From Lumbricus rubellus (Eukaryota; Annelida; Clitellata; Crassiclitellata; Lumbricidae), in contig OX243811.1 of assembly GCA_945859605.1 (NCBI GenBank), forward strand, positions 62,106,976-62,170,975: 64,000 bases of DNA, in the 5' to 3' direction. Shown piece by piece: positions 43,559 to 54,841 of the stretch. A program made the position numbers and the translations under genes. Positions within the stretch are counted from its first letter, which is position 1, and each line of letters begins with the position of its first letter. The notes under the pieces are model-generated. The model worked only from the letters and a program-made list of their open reading frames with translations, did not search any database and was not told where the DNA came from.

Positions 43559-44012
43559 CATAGTTGTAAAAAACGTTTTTTTCCGTTTTTTATTCTCTCC
43601 CAAAAAACGTCGTTTTTTTCCCAAAAAACGTCGTTTTTTTCGTTTTTTATTTTTCCCGTCGTTTTTTATCGTTTTTTATTATTTTTTGATCTTTATTTAT
43701 TCATTTACTTTCTGTTATTATTTTCCTTAATTTTAATTTTTTCTGATATTCCTTATGTTTTCCGCCAACTCTCAAGGATTCAGCTAACTAAAGTCATTAT
43801 TTCATCGTTTAACATCATCATTTAAGAGATAGCCTGCGTGTAGTAGGTTCCTAATCAAGGTTTTCAAGGTTAAAATGCGGTTTTAGATGTAGCAAAGTCA
43901 AATTATTTTCCGTTTCCGTTTTTTATCGTTTTTTTGTCGTTTTTTATTTTTTTGAAAAAAACGTCGTTTTTTACCGTTTTTTATTTTATTTTCATCGTTT
44001 TTTACATCTATG
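43559..44012. mobile_element. hAT-like MITE with preserved empty site
   Basis: Ends CATAGTTGTAAAAAACG and the complement of CATAGATGTAAAAAACG. Perfect 8-bp target duplication GTAGGCTA at 43551-43558 and 44013-44020. Interior is T-rich with many CGTTTTTTAT words. The inverted left-arm copy has a single TAGCCTAC at 33086-33093, the intact empty site. Confidence 0.93.
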
Positions 44013-44264
44013 GTAGGCTAAGAACCTCTGCGTCTGATTGTTCACTGCGCGTGCCAGTCCAAATCGTAGATACATGAGGAGGGTGCCGTTACGAATGGAA
44101 TGGCGCTTGAATGGGTGGATAGATGAGGGGCTGGATGGATTGTTGTATGGTTGGATGGGATGGTGACTGGATGAATGAATGGATGGATAGATGGATGGAT
44201 GGATGGGTGGATGGATTGATGGATAGATGGATGAATGGATAGATGGATGAATGGATGGCTAGAT

Positions 44265-44844
44265 GGATGGATGGATGGATGGATGGATGGATGGATGGAT
44301 GGATGGATGGATGGATGGATGGATGGATGGATGGATGGATGGATGGATGGATGGATGGATGGATGGATGGATGGATGGATGGATGGATGGATGGATGGAT
44401 GGATGGATGGATGGATGGATGGATGGATGGATGGATGGATGGATGGATGGATGGATGGATGGATGGATGGATGGATGGATGGATGGATGGATGGATGGAT
44501 GGATGGATGGATGGATGGATGGATGGATGGATGGATGGATGGATGGATGGATGGATGGATGGATGGATGGATGGATGGATGGATGGATGGATGGATGGAT
44601 GGATGGATGGATGGATGGATGGATGGATGGATGGATGGATGGATGGATGGATGGATGGATGGATGGATGGATGGATGGATGGATGGATGGATGGATGGAT
44701 GGATGGATGGATGGATGGATGGATGGATGGATGGATGGATGGATGGATGGATGGATGGATGGATGGATGGATGGATGGATGGATGGATGGATGGATGGAT
44801 GGATGGATGGATGGATGGATGGATGGATGGATGGATGGATGGAT
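44265..44844 (+). repeat. (GGAT)n microsatellite, about 145 pure units
   Basis: 580 bp of uninterrupted GGAT, flanked on the left by variants from 44100. Read in three frames it gives WMDG or IHPS repeats, which are not genes. Confidence 0.98.
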
Positions 44845-45183
44845 GACTCGCTGCATGCGTGCAATGGACAATAGACCTTGAAGAATAGGAATTCTCTAGA
44901 ATGTTGATGTCATTACTGCTGTCTTAATCACCTACGCACAAAGACGGACATGCGGACGGACAGGCAGACAGACAGACAGACGGACAAAAGGACAATAGGA
45001 ATACTGGAAAGTTCTAGAAAGATCTGGAACTATGACATCACTGCATATCATGAATATTAATGAGCACAGTCACTGCGTTATGAATACTAATGAGCACAAA
45101 CCCTATAATCTTCCAGGAATACTGGTGATATGAGAACAGCTGACGTCATTTCCTGTTCGCATATCACCAGTATTCCCACTACT

Positions 45184-46049
45184 AACATAGGATGTGTGAA
45201 ACAAGAATAAGGTGGTCAATAATAATTATTATTGTCACAGATTCTGAAGTACTTTCAAACATGCAGCTTGGAGCTTGCCTCCAAAGGAAACTGCGATTCC
45301 CAAATAAGCTGAAGCTACTCAGCTGCCACCATACAGACCTAGCTACTAGCTAGCCTCGTGCTACCGCATTCGCCATGCTAAAGATTAAGCCCCAAACGAA
45401 AGTCCTAGTTACGTCACTGTTCAGCTGGTAGATCTATTAGTTTACGTGTCAGATTTCAAATCCGGCTGAATTTAACCACAGTGACTGGGAAGAACTCGCA
45501 AAAATCGCGACTAATGGATCGCTCATATTGAAGCATGCATGCAGAGCCGCATTTGCACTTATTTAGGACATTGGTCGAAAAGGAAAATCTACATAATGAC
45601 CAGAAAGATATGCAAATTCTTATCCAGTTTTAACTATAAATTTATCCTTTGTGAGTTAGGATTTATGCAATGGTTTACATAAAATGCAAAAGCGAAACTC
45701 TTGAAATAGTCTACGGAACGGGCGAAACGCGCAGGGTTCCGCGAGCAAATGAGTGCTTTCAGAAAGGTTCCGTCACTAGAAAAAAGTTGTAAACCACCAG
45801 TCTAAGTAATCCTTTTAGCTTCCAAGTAACAACTTTTTCAAATGTCTATTCACCCGCCACCCTGACTCATCGGGAGTCGGGACGTAGGCCCTATAAACTA
45901 CTGGCGGCCTTCGAGCTAAGGTCCATTGTAAAACGTTTGACTGTCGGGGTAAGCTTATAACATGCATCGTTCTGGCCTTCTGTTTCGACGAACGCCCCAA
46001 TCAATTCTTGTTTCCCCAGTCTAATATTCATTTACTTATCGCATTGCTA
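45184..46049. other. Gene-free spacer
   Basis: No recognisable gene. Around 45715-45810 the minus strand resembles the hAT-type terminal sequence seen near 30483 (CCAGTGATTTTCAAACGG), so a decayed MITE fragment is possible. Confidence 0.4.
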
Positions 46050-46255
46050 TAACGCACATAAAGCTATCTACTCAGAGGCGCTCCCCCGATTACAGCGCGG
46101 ACACTGCAACGGAGTTTCACGCCGAACCGCACGAGCAATTGCAAGTAAAGGACGCGCAATGTCCCTATACGCGGCGGCTTGAGGTGAATTCGAACTTGGA
46201 ACCCCCCGACTCCAAGGCACCATACCCAACACCACACCACAACGGCCCGGCAATG
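46050..46255 (-). repeat. tRNA-derived SINE, second copy
   Basis: Minus strand has TGTGGTGTGGTGTTGGG and AAGTTCGAATTCACC, a decayed A-box/B-box pair, and shares AGGCGCTCCC and CGGAGTTTCACG-CGAA with 21835-21900. Confidence 0.6.
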
Positions 46256-46431
46256 TTAGTAAGCCTAGTGTTATCCATGTTACATATGCCTAAATATGTC
46301 CCGTGCTGCCGTGCAGGGCGTTCGGATTCTACATGAGTGCACCAATGGCTTAATCACCGTGATGTGCTGCGCAATGTGTTTCTATTGTTCTGACTAGCTT
46401 AATTCTTGTTCAAGAGTGAAATTTCACTTAC

Positions 46432-46504
46432 GTGTCTTGCGTCTATCAGGCAGTAGTGAACAACTTGCATAAACGATTTTGGCGGATCGTCACTAATAGC
46501 AACT
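46432..46504 (-). other. Exon-like island, unassigned
   Basis: Minus strand has an AG after a pyrimidine-containing stretch, 24 open codons (VAISDDPPKSFMQVV...) and a strong donor GTAAGTG. No partner exon with matching phase was found and it does not match any exon of the METTL24-like genes. Could be chance. Confidence 0.2.
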
Positions 46505-48169
46505 CTTTGAAAAGAACGTATTGAGATTAATGAGATAAAGAGTTTCTCGGACAGACGCAGACAGATTACAGCAACATTAAGATTTTAATTAACATCATTG
46601 ACAGAACGACGTGAGGATTGATGATTGATGGAAGACGTCGCTAAGAGCTTTTCTTACCGTAGGTCTACTTAAGCGCAAGTACGAGAACGTTACCCGATGG
46701 TGGCTAATTCAGAGATTCAAAATCTCGGGCTAGCACGGTCCGTCCACGGGGATCTAAATGGCGTGGCAACACTAATCATCTTTGATATGGCAGTGTCGTT
46801 AAACATGTAACAACTGAACTGAACGGTACCTGCACTTCTTGTAGGCCATGCTTTATAATCGATATCCTGAAGAAAAAAACTGCGCACAGGAGTGTTCAAA
46901 TGTGGACTTCGGTCGTGCTTGAAAGCCATAAATTAGATTATGCGCCAATAGAAAATATGATCCATAAAAATTCAATGTCTATAGATTCGATAAGATTAGC
47001 GGTTCAGAAACATAGTCAACGATAAGCTCGACATTATCGGCTCTTTAATATCGAAATTACTATGCTGCTAAACAGAAGAAAACGCTACGATCTGTCTAAC
47101 AACATTCAAAACGGTCTGAAGAGGCTATTATTTTTTTAATATGCAATAGGTAGAAGCCTTAGGTGAGATTAAGGTGAAGAATAGAAGGACTATTAAGAAA
47201 GAAAGGTAGGAAAAGCCTTTCCGAAACGCAACCGTACTAGGCTATATTGGGTAACAAACGCTATGGTCAGATTAATAATGCCCTACAGCAAAACGACCTC
47301 CTTGTCACAATATATCATAGCCTACCGTAGGCTGCGCAGTTTGCCGAACGCATCCTACGAATGTCTTTTAATCTTGAGGCAGCTTGTATAGCCTATACCG
47401 TAGAGTAAGCTACTCCCTAGGGAGACGATGGCTCGCTTCACTGGCCTCCATGTCGTCCATTACAAGAGTCAAGAGGACTTCTTCGATAATAAAAAGAACA
47501 AGAGACAATTGAGCTTCCGGCAATCTCTCGTATGACAAGTAAAAGACATCGAAATTACTATTCAAAACGACTCGGATTCCGTAGTTAGTATAATCGAAGG
47601 CGAATCGTTATGTTTCGTTAATTACTACAGTCCCGTGACGAATCGTCCACGTGACGAATCGTCCGTGGACGAAATACCCTTTGACGAATCGTCCACTTTA
47701 CGAAGCGTCCCAAAATCGGTTATAGCATGAGAGCTGATAGAGTGTTCAAAACTAAAAGCTATCGCCATGAACGCGTTTTTAAAACTAACTTTTATAAAGC
47801 CTACTAGGCTACTACTGTACTTCCAGAAAATCGACAATAGAAGTCCTCGTGGCAAGTCCGCAATGAAACTAATATTGTGCTCATCCGGTGTCTCTAGTTC
47901 CATGTCAGTCTTCCTACATGTAACCGGACTGCTTCTTCGTCAACGGTCAGAGAAACTTTGAGAAAGTAGAATATATTGGATCTCATTCCAAACTAGAATA
48001 TAGTTGCACTTGCTATAATAGCGTCAAGTAGTTTACATTCTTAAGGAATGCACGATAATTTTATATTAGGCACACAGAAGGTTAATCAACAGTATAACAC
48101 TTGAGCATTGCGCAAAACACATTTGACTCTGTAAATGTAAGCCAACGACTCTCCTTCCGCAGAAACCAT
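46505..48169. other. Gene-free spacer downstream of gene B
   Basis: Contains a short tandem motif GACGAATCGTCC three times at about 47637-47695 (with GACGAA-TACCC and ACGAAGCGTCC variants beside it). The minus-strand frame at 46717-46929 has no recognisable family. Otherwise nothing. Confidence 0.45.
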
Positions 48170-50629
48170 CTATATCGCAAGCAGATGAGGATTGAAGAAT
48201 AATGTTTCATGGCAACATTTCTCTGGAATTCCTGGGGGCATGAGATTGGAGAATCCAGCGCAGCACCCGTTGTTCTGTAGGTTTTTATACAACTGGAAGT
48301 TGTGCACATCCCGCAATCGCCTAATGTAATCATTTATTTCGGCAAAGTCTGATGCTGTCATGTTTCTATCGTATTTGAACTTTGGAGTATGGATTTCAAA
48401 GTAGAGCTGCCTGACGTAGGACAGGCTGGTTGTGTCAGCATAGGTTACGTCACGCAGGAATGGCCACTCCGCACCTTCAGCGTCTATCTTCAGAGCATCT
48501 ATGATTCGCTGCCAAACAGAAGTAAAACATGGACTTCAATTACTTATAGTGCTATCCATCAACTTGAAAGACATCTACTTCGTATCAACTTCGTCGTCAA
48601 CATAATAAATTATATCTAAGAACATAATTTTATATAGTTCCTGATTTTAAACTTTGCCAGGCCTTATATAAACGTCTGAAAGGATCGACGTCGTCTCACT
48701 ATTCCACAGAAACTGGTCGCATGCCACCTTCCATGGCTAATATGTTGATAGAATTTATTTTTATTATTGCAGGTTATCGTAATTGTAATCGTAATCTCGA
48801 GACTTCTACAACGCCCACAAAACCGAAGTCGCGGGAACCAGCTTATTCACAGACGCTTAATCAAAACAAGATCGATAGGCAGCGGGTCAAGTCCAGAAAG
48901 TCAGGCAGGCAGATAGATGGACGGATAAGTTGGGTGATATTTAGAGTTGTAATCAGTGTTGTTGAAAGTATCGGGCAAATGTACTTAAGTAAAAGTAAAA
49001 GTAAAATGGATTTTTATTACTTAAGTAAAAGTAAAAGTACTCATCACAAATTTTACTTAAGTAAAAGTAAAAAGTAGCCCCTTCAAATAATACTTTTAAA
49101 GTAAATAGTAAAAGTACCGAGTTTTTCTATAAGCTTAACTCAATCGATTATTAACCTTCAAAAATACTAAATTCTCGAAATGGCACCTATCGTTGAGTCT
49201 AGTACGCACGCTTCCGATTCATTGTTAGCACAATGCACAGCTGAAGAGTAGTTCTGCTGCAGAAATGGCAATGCATCCAGCGTGCACCACCCATCGAAAA
49301 TCTATTTTTAGGCATGCAAAATTGAATAAGCTGTCTTAGCTTAGCGAAACGAAAGGTTAATTAGCGCTTTGAAGTAACGAACATTGTAACGAGTGTCGCA
49401 TAAATTGTAACGAAGTAAAAGTACTGAAATATGGGCAAAATTTTACTTCGTTGAAAGTAAGTGTTTTATTTTTTCGATACTTCGTTACATGTGAAAGTAC
49501 TCAAACTTTTACTTAGGTAAAGTAACGCGTTACTTTTACTTCGTTACTGTACAACACTGGTTGTAATGACGAGAGATGTGAGGAGAAGTGAATGAGTGAG
49601 TCAGTCACTGATCGATTGTCTGAAAAAACAAACCGAAAACGAGTCAGTTAGTCACTGAATTATTAAGTAGGTAGCACGTTGTACCTTTTCATGTCCCAAT
49701 CTCTTCCTAATGGTCGACAGTCTTTCCAGCTTCCATCCCCTCTTGTTTGTGTAGTCACTTCCCCACAGACCAAGATTGTGGAAGCTGACATTTGGTGCGT
49801 GCATGTGATCTTCTGTTCTCATGCTAGAAACAGAACCATTCGCCCTCAAAAGCACCTTCCCGAAATACTAACAAATTCACAAGACTATAAAAGCAGCACG
49901 CATATGTACCTTTGCTCCGTTGAAAACTCGCAGAAGCTTCAGCATTATAACCGACATCTTCTGCACCAACAGGATGTTCATTTGAGACGCAGCTTAAAGC
50001 GCCTTTCTGTGTAAGCGAGGAACTGGTAATAAATGCTTCAATGCTTGACCTGACCTTGGCACCCAATTGATTTATTCCATGTGCATAAGACGCTGATGGC
50101 GCCACAGAAGTTGCTAATTAAACTAATTATTATTAAAAATAACTTTTATAATGGAAAACTACTGGAATACCTGGGGTCAAAACTGTGAACTTCACATCCG
50201 TATTTCGCCCAGGCTTCGTCGAATGACCAATCATTAGAAATGCTGCAAAAAATGTCCTGCTTGTATTTCAGTATATAGAGCGGGAATACCAATGTACACA
50301 TGCATGCATGAACGTACACAAACACATGTACGCACACGCCAACTAAGGTACATAATTACATGTATACTCATAACGTCATTATTATTATTATTATTATTAT
50401 AATTTTTTTATTTTATTTTTATAATAACCATCATTTATTTCTGTTACAAACTGTGCAACGCCAACTGGCTGTGCTTGCTGAACAGTGAACGCATGACAAA
50501 ACGCAATCGTAATGTACTAGTAGATTGCCTACAGCAGCATACTTAAAACCAATGTATAGTGCATTTAATTATTAGTATGGCTGGTCGTCCTCGACCCCGG
50601 TTGGTTGTGAGAATGTTCCTCTGAAGGCA

Positions 50630-50705
<76 letters not shown>

Positions 50706-52471
50706 GAATTATAATTATAATTATAATTATAATAATGACGTTATGAGCAAGCTCAGCAAGGGCTATTATTATTTTCATTATTATTATTTTACAATTAACG
50801 AAATCTTTATTGATTAACACTTCTTGCGCCCGATGTACATTGTAAAAAGGATTTATTAATTGCACTAATACCCAAAACAACACAGCTGTCACAGGCAGTA
50901 AGCTCAAAACGAAAATACACAATAGCTGTTGAACAGCACAATGAAAAAGTTTCGATACGCTCTACAATCCAGGATCCTACAGGAAGCTTAGAAATGCAGA
51001 ACGGCTACATACAATACAGCATCTCAATGTCATGACCGTGCAACCTGTCAATCTAATAAACGACAGATCTACAGCTGGATGCTGGAAACCTTGAATAGGC
51101 TTATTAACCTTTTACCAAATGAAAGTATAGGATTTCCTATACCATTTACTACACTTTGGTTGGTGAAGGGTCATTAACAGTCTATGATAGCAAGGAAAGC
51201 AGTTGAATTATTTCATTTTGTGCGGAATATCGTCATGACGCCTAAAGTGCCGTATATTATACTCGGGTATTTGATGTATACAGACCCGAATGAGTAGACG
51301 AGACAGGAGTTGCTGTTGGGGCGGATGATCTTTGCCATGCAGGCCTCGTACCCGACGCCTACCATCGTTAGATCTGATGTGGGACAATGGAAGTCAATGG
51401 ACGTCACAAGTCTGGCCATGCAATTAACAATCATAGTCACTTAAATACTCTGGAAATTGAGTTAAACAATCAATAGGCCTACTAGCATCCAATCTGAGAA
51501 ACAACTCTTTCGATTTTTTATATTAAAAACGTCATACGCGTAATTATAGTCAATGAAGTGCAAGCATACTATGAAATAGGAAAAAAATCCTGAAATCAGC
51601 TCAGAAATATAGGTCTGTATAATATAGTTAAGTACTCACAATTGATGTAACAGGGTAATTCGACATTTGACGGGTTGTCCTGATCACACAGTGCTCCAAC
51701 CAAATCTAATCTAATCTGATTGAATCTAAAGAATAGCAACTTCTGATGATACAAATGACATGAACAGATTACATAAAACTCCGATCTGTGGCATTTTCTT
51801 AATGCCACGGACAACCGTCTTATATAATTATATTTTTTAAACAGGAAAAGATCTGTATAAATAGGCTATTCATCTAGATATCTCATTCAAATATCCTTCA
51901 AAAACATAAACTTTCAGCTTATTATTAATCGTACCATTACTTACCATAAAACACATAGCTTTGCAATGCCTTTAAAGATTCTTCATACGTTACCTTAAAC
52001 CCAAATTGGTTTTCATTGTCTTTTCCATATAATGCCACATTCTATAGCGAAACATTATGCTAGTAGAATCTGTGTGAAAGAGCTATAAGCTTACCTATGA
52101 AATTCAGATCTCAATGCGTCGAAGTCGGATCTTTTCGCGTCTTCTCCAAAGTACTTTTCGCCGCACAGAATGGCGTCTTCAGGACACTGAAACAATAGAA
52201 TCGGAGATTTCGTAAACAACAAATTTCTAAAGCGTAAGTTTACTCTCTGAAACTACGCGCAGGGCACCAGCTAATTGAGGAGCGCTGGAATTCTAAGCTA
52301 AGCTCGTGGCATCAACCATTCAAAAGCGCTGCGTCCTGTCAGATGGGTTGTCCAGAAATGACAAGTGAAGAAGACCCGAGTGCATATATGCAGTTGAGAG
52401 AGAAAGAGAGGAAACCGAGGAGCTGCTATAAGTCTGTATGGTCTATCTGTGTATCAATCATTTCAGCCATC

Positions 52472-52543
<72 letters not shown>

Positions 52544-53130
52544 TATGGCATCCGTCAATAAGCAATCTCTAAAACAAACGTAAACCAGGGGTTATTTTAA
52601 GGAAATTTCTCAACTGCACATAATTATCAGAATAGCATCCTACATCGGTAGATTGGTATTGAGACTAAGGCCTAATTCTTCTTCTTCTTCTTCTTCTTCT
52701 TCTTCTTCTTCTTCTTCTTCTTCTTCCTCTTCCACTTCCTCTTCCTCTTCCTCTTCCTCTTCCTCTTCCTCTTCCTCTTCCTCTTCCTCTTCCTCTTCTT
52801 CTTCTTCTTCTTCTTCTTCTTCTTCTTCTTCTTCTTCTTCTTCTTCTTCTGCTACATTGTGAGCAACGCATGCACCTATCCAACATGTAGAAACTAGAAA
52901 GGTCCGGAGGAAGATGGGTTTATTGTTATAATGGCTGGCAGCTTGCTTTTAATTATTCAGATGCTTACATCTAGCTTCCGTGTCTCAAGCAGCTTTTCGT
53001 TCATCATAATTGTCTCTTCTACATCGACCGAGTCGCTGTAAACGGGGAAATGGATCCAGACAAGGGCAGCTAATCCACAGACACAGATCAAAGCCGTCAC
53101 TTGAATGAATCTCGATCTTCTGGAAAACAT
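48170..53130 (-). CDS. METTL24-like: METTL24-like membrane-anchored FkbM-family methyltransferase, copy B
   Basis: Most complete of the three paralogues. Exons: E1 53130-52969, E2 52186-52095, E3 51725-51636, E4 51411-51286, E5 50242-50171, E6 49823-49685, E7 48508-48170; total 1020 nt, 339 aa. All junctions are AG/GT and all phases agree. E1 encodes MFSRRSRF plus a signal-anchor (about residues 9-29), then a coiled stem ending LLETRKLD. E2 CPEDAILCGEKYF; E3 ALCDQDNPSNVELPCY; E4 CLVYSFG; E5 NDWSFDEAWAKYGC; E6 HAPNVSFHNLGLWGSD; E7 LKIDAEGAEW and the Cys-rich NNGCCAGFSN tail. Compared with A and C it lacks two residues at the GDGG motif in E4 and has Ala for Val in KIDVEG, so activity may differ. 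E3 uses donor GTACTT because the adjacent GTGAGT would break the frame. Confidence 0.8.
48954..49559. mobile_element. hAT-like MITE in intron 6 of gene B
   Basis: Ends CAGTGTTGTTGAAAG and GTACAACACTG, target duplication GTTGTAAT at 48946-48953 and 49560-49567, perfect. Interior is full of ACTTAAGTAAAAGTAAAAGT words on both strands, a pattern shared with hAT MITEs of many animals. Confidence 0.9.
50627..50706. repeat. (ATT)n microsatellite
   Basis: About 26 ATT units in intron 4 of gene B, with shorter copies near 50380 and 50765. Confidence 0.95.
52470..52543. repeat. (AAT)n microsatellite
   Basis: About 24 units in intron 1 of gene B. Poly-Asn frame is an artefact. Confidence 0.95.
52677..52850. 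repeat. (CTT)n-(CTTCCT)n-(CTT)n compound repeat
   Basis: Symmetrical: CTT flanks with a hexamer core. Intron 1 of gene B. Poly-Ser and poly-Arg frames are artefacts. Gene C has only a short GAA tract at 61628-61672 in the matching intron. Confidence 0.95.
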
Positions 53131-54120
53131 CTCAGTGGCATCGAATTGTCATTCAACAAATTGTTAAATTATGTATTCTTCAGGTGAACAGCGGCTATCA
53201 CTGACCCACTGAAAAATCAGCAAAAGTTACATTTTGATACATTGTTATATACAGCATTAGCCTATTAAGGCTATTACTATCTTCCTACATTATAATATAT
53301 TACTTTGCCGATTTATATATCATAATAAGTATATGGGATGAATGTGCCCCTGTAGTGGCATGTGCCGCGTTGCGACGTTGTAAATATTGTCCGCTTCGTC
53401 AAATAAACAGTCTCGTCAATCTAGTTTACACAAAGTCTTGCTTTCTAAAATGTATGCTTACATTTAAAGTTTAAATCTTCAAATCATTTATGCAATACTC
53501 AAGTGCTCACAAATCCTAGCGCAGACCAGTTCTGAAAAATTTTAAACTTCGTCCTCTTGCACAAATTTTAACCATGTTCCTTGCACAATATTTTAATATA
53601 TTAAAACATTAATCTACTTTCCAAAATTCGTTGATTTGGACGTTTATTTAGGAAGCATGGCAATGACAAAACCACACTGGAATACATTAAGTCTCATTAT
53701 CGTCTAAGAATTCAATAGGCACAGCTCAGATACTTTACCCTTATAATAGCATCCAAATAATTTATCTCATTATTATTATTATTATTAAAAATTTATTATT
53801 ATCCAAATTTAACCATTAATTAATATCTTGACTATGTTTTCCAACAGAAAGTTGTATTCCCGGCATTTTCTTGGAATGTAAATAAACTGCGTCTTTTCAC
53901 AAAATTTAATTGGCACAAAATTTAATATAAAATTTTAAGTATTTTCCCATATCGCAATTTCTTCGGATTTTTACCACATATTCTTTAGTCCATTTCAAAA
54001 CCTTTCGTTCAAAAATTAGATTGCCGTAGTAAATCAGCGGATTTTAAACTTGATTTGTACGACTAAAATCGTTAATTATTTATACTGTGGCACCGCAGGG
54101 AAAAAACAGAATCACTGAAT

Positions 54121-54482
54121 CAGGGATGCCACTCTGATTTAAAAAAAGTCAGATCCGGCCGAAAAAAGCTAGAAAAGGCTAAATCGAGAATTTTTAAAAT
54201 ACATTGAATTTTCGGACTTGAAATTTCTGACGACTTTTTAAAGTCTTTCAGGTCCGAAAATTTCAAAATTTCTATGTTCTCCTTTCAAATCTTCTGATGA
54301 CTTTTTTTAGTCATTCGTTCCAAAATCAAAAATCTTCCTCCTTTTTCTCGTGTTTTGTACATTTTCTCCTAAAACTGTCTATTTTTGTTGGAACATTTTG
54401 AAAAACCTAGATATCGACAAAAACATAGGTATAAGACCGAAAAACCTAGATCTAGGTGGAAAAGCTACGAGTGGCATTCCTG
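54121..54482. mobile_element. hAT-like MITE, older
   Basis: Ends CAGGGATGCCACTC and GAGTGGCATTCCTG. Flanks CACTGAAT and AACAGAAT match at six of eight bases. Interior repeats GACTTTTTTTAGTC-like palindromes and CGAAAAACCTAGAT. Confidence 0.7.
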
Positions 54483-54841
54483 AACAGAATATAGGCCTAC
54501 TGTGCTCTTATTAGTTATTTATTTATTTATTTACTGAGAATTTGATATAGCGCTCCTTCAAGGTTACTACTCAGGAGCGCTCCCAGTCCAACCCCAACAT
54601 TCATCCCAGGTACTTACTTTTTACAGGCCTTAACCAAAGATATTAAGCTTAGAGTACTACTCTAATAGAGTCTACGACTCTAATATTTTTGCTAATATCT
54701 TTGTCTTAACTAAAGAAAATCTCGGCAGTGCTAAATGCATGAATAATGAATATTCATGATGAGACGAATCAGCGCGTGAGAAAATTTTTAACACCCCATT
54801 GACCGACCACAAGTGGATAGGCCTAGCAGGCCGCAACCGGC

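Larger units (their letters stand above)
32399..45183. mobile_element. 12.8-kb palindromic, foldback-like element
   Basis: Outer ends are inverted: AGTAGTGGGAAT at 32399 and ATTCCCACTACT ending 45183, with the GGTGATATG-GAACAG word just inside each. Matching inverted blocks, outside to inside: 32.40-32.82 with 44.77-45.18; 33.0-33.2 with 43.44-44.1; 33.6-34.13 with 41.58-42.1; 36.74-36.95 with 40.52-40.74; 37.26-37.56 with 37.92-38.26 plus 40.10-40.22. The centre is near 37.74 kb. The order is collinear, and later insertions explain part of the arm-length difference. Long inverted termini made of tandem repeats, without a transposase, are the hallmark of foldback elements such as sea-urchin TU. 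A flanking AACATAAG / AACATAGG pair may be an 8-bp target duplication. Confidence 0.7.

Noticed and set aside
44235..44881. Frames of 200-260 codons reading WMDG or IHPS repeats
   Set aside because: Pure translation of the (GGAT)n microsatellite, open in three frames and on both strands; no unique sequence.
32399..45183. CRISPR array or bacterial repeat locus
   Set aside because: The repeats are eukaryotic tandem units in inverted arms without spacers, and the genes around are spliced.
46717..46929. 70-codon minus-strand frame as an exon
   Set aside because: Acceptor-like site present, but no donor in frame and no recognised family.
52653..52886. Poly-Ser and poly-Arg frames
   Set aside because: Translation of the CTT/CTTCCT repeat.
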